This document shows positions 61,645 to 64,000 of a stretch of 64,000 bases of DNA, piece after piece. How positions within the stretch are numbered: the first letter of the stretch is position 1; each line of letters begins with the position of its first letter. A program made the position numbers and the translations under genes. Source of the stretch: an uncultured Roseburia sp. (GTDB lineage: Bacteria > Bacillota > Clostridia > Lachnospirales > Lachnospiraceae); contig URUD01000002.1 in assembly GCA_900550935.1 (NCBI GenBank), forward strand, positions 62,001-126,000, in the 5' to 3' direction. A model generated the notes under the pieces. The model was not told the DNA's origin. It worked only from the letters and a program-made list of their open reading frames with translations, and made no database searches.

Positions 61645-61764
61645 TCATATTTTATTTACAAAAATCTCATAAACTTGGCATAACACGGTCACAATTACCG
61701 CATATACTAAAATCAAAGTTAAGGCAACAAGAAATTTTTCATAAAACTTTTTTCTTGCATTCAA
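61645..61764 (-). CDS. Possible 39-residue single-span membrane peptide
   Basis: A TTG-initiated frame encodes 39 residues: a basic, aromatic start (NARKKFYEKF), a hydrophobic span (LVALTLILVYAVIVTVLC) and a short polar end (QVYEIFVNKI). In-frame stop codons flank it on both sides. The charge pattern and length are like small type I toxin or membrane regulator peptides. The ribosome site is weak and the start is not ATG, so translation is uncertain. It lies directly downstream of a set of hairpins (61728-61902). Confidence 0.35.
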   Translation of the reverse strand: MNARKKFYEKFLVALTLILVYAVIVTVLCQVYEIFVNKI

Positions 61765-61902
61765 TCATAAAATGATCTTGAAGCAAGATACCTTGCTTAG
61801 CCGATAAGCAAGGTTCCTCCCAGCAAACAGTGAATCATTTCACTTTCCATACACAATCTTTTTCATATGAAGCCGATGCATCTGCATCGGCTCCCTCTTT
61901 TT
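61728..61902. other. Hairpin-rich intergenic element
   Basis: Five inverted repeats follow each other: CAAGAAA/TTTCTTG (61728 and 61751), ATCATAAAATGAT (61764), ACCTTGCTTA/TAAGCAAGGT (61790 and 61805), AGTGAA/TTCACT (61829 and 61839) and AGCCGATGCA/TGCATCGGCT (61871 and 61883). The third arm set has a competing partner, AAGCAAG at 61781-61787, so two exclusive hairpins are possible. The density suggests an RNA that folds, on the plus strand (it ends in a terminator) or the minus strand (it leads into the small frame). Confidence 0.5.
61869..61902 (+). terminator. Terminator reading rightward, without a known gene
   Basis: AGCCGATGCA pairs perfectly with TGCATCGGCT around two bases, followed by CCCTCTTTTT on the plus strand. 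No annotated plus-strand gene ends here, since glf and mutY both read leftward. The minus side has only four A-derived T residues nearby, so a role for mutY is less clear. Confidence 0.65.
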
Positions 61903-61912
61903 ATTATCATGC

Positions 61913-63013
61913 TCATGATATTCCAAGTCTGATATCCATATATTCTGCATAGACTGCAAACGCCGATGGAATGGCATAGCGTTCCCTGGCATCCGTAGCA
62001 TCCACAAAGATCAGCTTTTCTTCTGCCATCTCCCGCTCACCAAATCCTGCCTCCTCCACCCGGATGGCATACCCCGTCATCTGCCATTCGATATGGGAAA
62101 AAATATGTTTTGCATCGGCTAATTTCTGTATCCTTATCGGTGCAAACTTCATCTCTTTTACCAGTGAGAGTACCTCTTCCTGCGTCAGTTCTCCCTCCAC
62201 ATTCGGAAGTTCATAAAGTCCTGCTAAAAGTCCTTTCTTCGGACGTTTATGGATTGCCACCTTATCTCCGTCCCGGATGACCAGCACCGTGCGTTTTTCG
62301 ATTTTTCGCGGTTTTGTCTTGGATCTGACCGGAAGTTCTTCAATCCTGCCCTCCGCTTTTGCAAGACAAAGCCCCCTCCATGGACATTTTTCACAGAGTG
62401 GTGCCCCATTTGGCAGGCAGACCGTCGCGCCGAGCTCCATCAGCGCCTGATTCCATGCCCCCGGGGAAAAAGTTCCTGCCTGTTTTCCCATCATGGCAAG
62501 AAGCTCTGACTCCACTTTTTTCCGGAAAGATGCCTTCATGATATCCGTATCGTCTGCTGTCACTCTGGTGAGCACGCGAAAAACATTTCCATCCACGGCA
62601 GGAACCGGGATGCCGTAGGCGATCGATGCGATCGCACCTGCCGTATAACTGCCGATCCCCTTTAATTTCAGCAATTTCTCATAGTCTGCCGGAAGCACGC
62701 CATCATACTGCTCCATGACCTCTATGGCTGCCTTTTGCATATTTCTTATCCTATTATAATAACCAAGCCCTTCCCAGAGTTTTAATAATTGATCCTCCGG
62801 ACATGCCGCAAGTGATGCAGCATCCGGCAGTGCATCCATAAAGCGCGCAAAATACGGCTTCACTGCCTCCACTCTGGTCTGCTGCAACATGATCTCTGAT
62901 ACCCACACCCGGTAAGGCGTCGCATCCTCTCTCCATGGAAGTGTTCTGGCATTGTCCTGATACCAGTTTAATAACGGCGAAACAAGCCGCTCCAATCCAA
63001 AATCATCTATCAT
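61913..63013 (-). CDS. mutY: A/G-specific adenine glycosylase
   Basis: The 366-residue enzyme removes adenine opposite 8-oxoguanine. It shows TLPWREDATPYRVWVSEIML, QQTRVEAVKPYF, LKLKGIGSYTAGAIASIAYG (helix-hairpin-helix), AVDGNVFRVLTRV with the catalytic Asp, the iron-sulfur Cys set CLPNGAPLCEKCPWRGLC, and a C-terminal NUDIX-like domain (KKGLLAGLYELPNVEGELTQ). The ribosome site is not obvious. It diverges from crt. Confidence 0.95.
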   Translation of the reverse strand: MIDDFGLERLVSPLLNWYQDNARTLPWREDATPYRVWVSEIMLQQTRVEAVKPYFARFMDALPDAASLAACPEDQLLKLWEGLGYYNRIRNMQKAAIEVMEQYDGVLPADYEKLLKLKGIGSYTAGAIASIAYGIPVPAVDGNVFRVLTRVTADDTDIMKASFRKKVESELLAMMGKQAGTFSPGAWNQALMELGATVCLPNGAPLCEKCPWRGLCLAKAEGRIEELPVRSKTKPRKIEKRTVLVIRDGDKVAIHKRPKKGLLAGLYELPNVEGELTQEEVLSLVKEMKFAPIRIQKLADAKHIFSHIEWQMTGYAIRVEEAGFGEREMAEEKLIFVDATDARERYAIPSAFAVYAEYMDIRLGIS

Positions 63014-63143
63014 AATTTTCTTATTCTATTCCTGTTCTATCTTCATTTTTATGCTAAATCCTACGTTACCACAGTTTTGATTTTCCTGTAAATAAATTTT
63101 TATTTCCAATACCATTTTTACGCCATTTTTTCTTCAATGTCTA

Positions 63144-63172
63144 TTGACAAATTTCCGCAAAAGCAGTACTCT
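63144..63172 (+). promoter_or_regulatory. crt promoter
   Basis: TTGACA (63144-63149) and TACTCT (63167-63172) are 17 bases apart, followed by a Rex-like operator near the start site. Confidence 0.65.
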
Positions 63173-63184
63173 AAATATAACATA

Positions 63185-63202
63185 TTGTTAATTTTTTATC
63201 AA
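63185..63202. promoter_or_regulatory. Rex-like operator before crt
   Basis: TTGTTAATTTTTTATCAA matches the clostridial Rex consensus TTGTTAANNNNTTAACAA at 13 of 14 defined bases. It sits about 13 bases after the -10, where the NADH-sensing repressor Rex would block transcription of the butyrate pathway gene when NADH is low. No rex gene is in the window. Confidence 0.7.
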
Positions 63203-63227
63203 AGAATTATCAGGAGGGTTTCAAACG

Positions 63228-64000
63228 ATGAGTGATTTTAACAATTTAAAACTGGAAGTTTCTGACGAGATCGCAGTTCTTACTATTTCAAGACCTGCTG
63301 CTTTAAACGCTTTAAACAGCGAGACTTTAGACGAGTTAAACGTAGCTTTAACCGAGATTGAAGCAAGAGATGATGTAAAGGTTGTCATCTTAACCGGCGG
63401 TCCTGACAAAAAAGGCAATGAATTCAAATCCTTTGTTGCAGGTGCTGATATTGCTGAGATGGTTAATTTCACAGCAGCAGAAGCAAGAGCTTTTGGTATG
63501 AGAGCATCTGTTCCTTTCTTCAAATTAATGAACATGCGTCAGGTAACGATCGCAGCAGTCAATGGTTTTGCTCTTGGCGGCGGATGTGAGATTTCTATGG
63601 CATGTGATATCCGTATCGCATCTGACAACGCATCTTTCGGTCAGCCAGAGACAGGTCTTGGTATCATCCCTGGATTTGGTGGTACACAAAGACTTGCACG
63701 TCTTGTTGGAATGGGACGCGCAAAAGAAATGATCTTTACCTGCGACAGCATCGATGCAGCAGAAGCATACCGTATCGGTCTTGTAAATAAAGTTGTTGCT
63801 CCGGAAGAATTAATGAACACAGCAAAAGCTATGGCGAAAAAAATCATCTCCAAAGGAAGCTACGCTGTATCTGTTGCAAAAGCAGCGATCAACAATGGTT
63901 ATGACATGGACATCAAAAATGCCGTTGAGATGGAAGCAAACCTCTTTGGTGTAACCTGCTCTACCAACGACAAAAAAGAAGGTATGACCGCATTCTTAGA
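63228..64000 (+). CDS. crt: Short-chain enoyl-CoA hydratase/crotonase (3' end outside window)
   Basis: The first 257 codons are present. Crotonase dehydrates 3-hydroxybutyryl-CoA to crotonyl-CoA in butyrate formation. It has VAVLTISRPAALNALN-like text (IAVLTISRPAALNALNSETL), the oxyanion loop KSFVAGADIAEM, the FALGGGCEISMACDIRIAS core with FGQPETGLGIIPGFGGTQRL and the C-terminal helices to the window end. Both catalytic Glu residues (CEISM and FGQPETGL) are in place. AGGAGG lies 12 bases before the ATG. It probably heads the butyrate operon continuing beyond position 64000. Confidence 0.93.
   Translation, partial: MSDFNNLKLEVSDEIAVLTISRPAALNALNSETLDELNVALTEIEARDDVKVVILTGGPDKKGNEFKSFVAGADIAEMVNFTAAEARAFGMRASVPFFKLMNMRQVTIAAVNGFALGGGCEISMACDIRIASDNASFGQPETGLGIIPGFGGTQRLARLVGMGRAKEMIFTCDSIDAAEAYRIGLVNKVVAPEELMNTAKAMAKKIISKGSYAVSVAKAAINNGYDMDIKNAVEMEANLFGVTCSTNDKKEGMTAFL

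Noticed and set aside
1..64000. CRISPR arrays, tRNA genes and insertion sequences
   Set aside because: I searched for spaced direct repeats, tRNA T-loop signatures and transposase motifs and found none that held up.

Overview
The window looks like a chromosome segment of an anaerobic, genetically spore-competent Firmicute of the family Lachnospiraceae, most likely Roseburia or a close relative. The reasons are the gene set: a beta-mannan oligosaccharide locus built on a GH130 phosphorylase and a cellobiose 2-epimerase, an enoyl-CoA hydratase of the butyrate pathway, a glmS ribozyme, SpoVA, SpoIIR and GerA-type germination genes, and Shine-Dalgarno sites of AGGAGG type before most genes. The genus call is an inference. 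No tRNA, rRNA, insertion sequence, prophage or CRISPR array was recognised.

Region 1 (1-13.4 kb) is a mannan/galactomannan oligosaccharide locus. Leftward genes encode a GH130 mannosyl-glucose phosphorylase (cut by the window edge), a 2-epimerase, two sugar ABC permeases, a solute-binding protein, a LacI repressor, a GH36 alpha-galactosidase and a phosphohexomutase. An AraC activator reads rightward. Imported galactosylated manno-oligosaccharides would lose galactose through GH36, be epimerised at the reducing end, be phosphorolysed by GH130, and enter glycolysis through the mutase. Two features are odd. A CobW-like GTPase plus an acetyltransferase separate the binding-protein gene from the permeases. 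The binding-protein gene also runs directly into the AraC gene, with its signal peptide and both divergent promoters missing.

Region 2 (13.4-31.2 kb) is mostly housekeeping: CapA, an ECF S component, a PadR/DUF1700/DUF4097 envelope cassette, DegV, DUF1002, a lysophospholipase-like hydrolase, RecJ, TruA, a SpoIID-like protein, GlmS with its ribozyme, an orphan MglB-like lipoprotein, IlvE, a flavin reductase-like protein and a histidine phosphatase.

Region 3 (31.2-36.6 kb) is a self-contained LytTR two-component system followed by two overlapping ABC exporter genes. Direct repeats with a 21-bp period lie in front of both transcription units and suggest one shared operator type.

Region 4 (36.6-52 kb) holds a CspB-like subtilase, a ClpX paralogue, an IclR/KDPG aldolase pair with KdgR-like operators, HIT and HPt-like proteins, spoVAD/spoVAE, an XRE regulator, DUF1934, spoIIR, a GerB-GerC fusion with a GerA partner, a GntR regulator and ispE.

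Region 5 (52-64 kb) holds an uncharacterised secreted-like protein, a GGDEF/EAL protein, an aminotransferase, RarA, a polysaccharide deacetylase, GT2, UDP-galactopyranose mutase, a structured intergenic region with a possible 39-residue membrane peptide, MutY, and the start of crt with a Rex-like operator.
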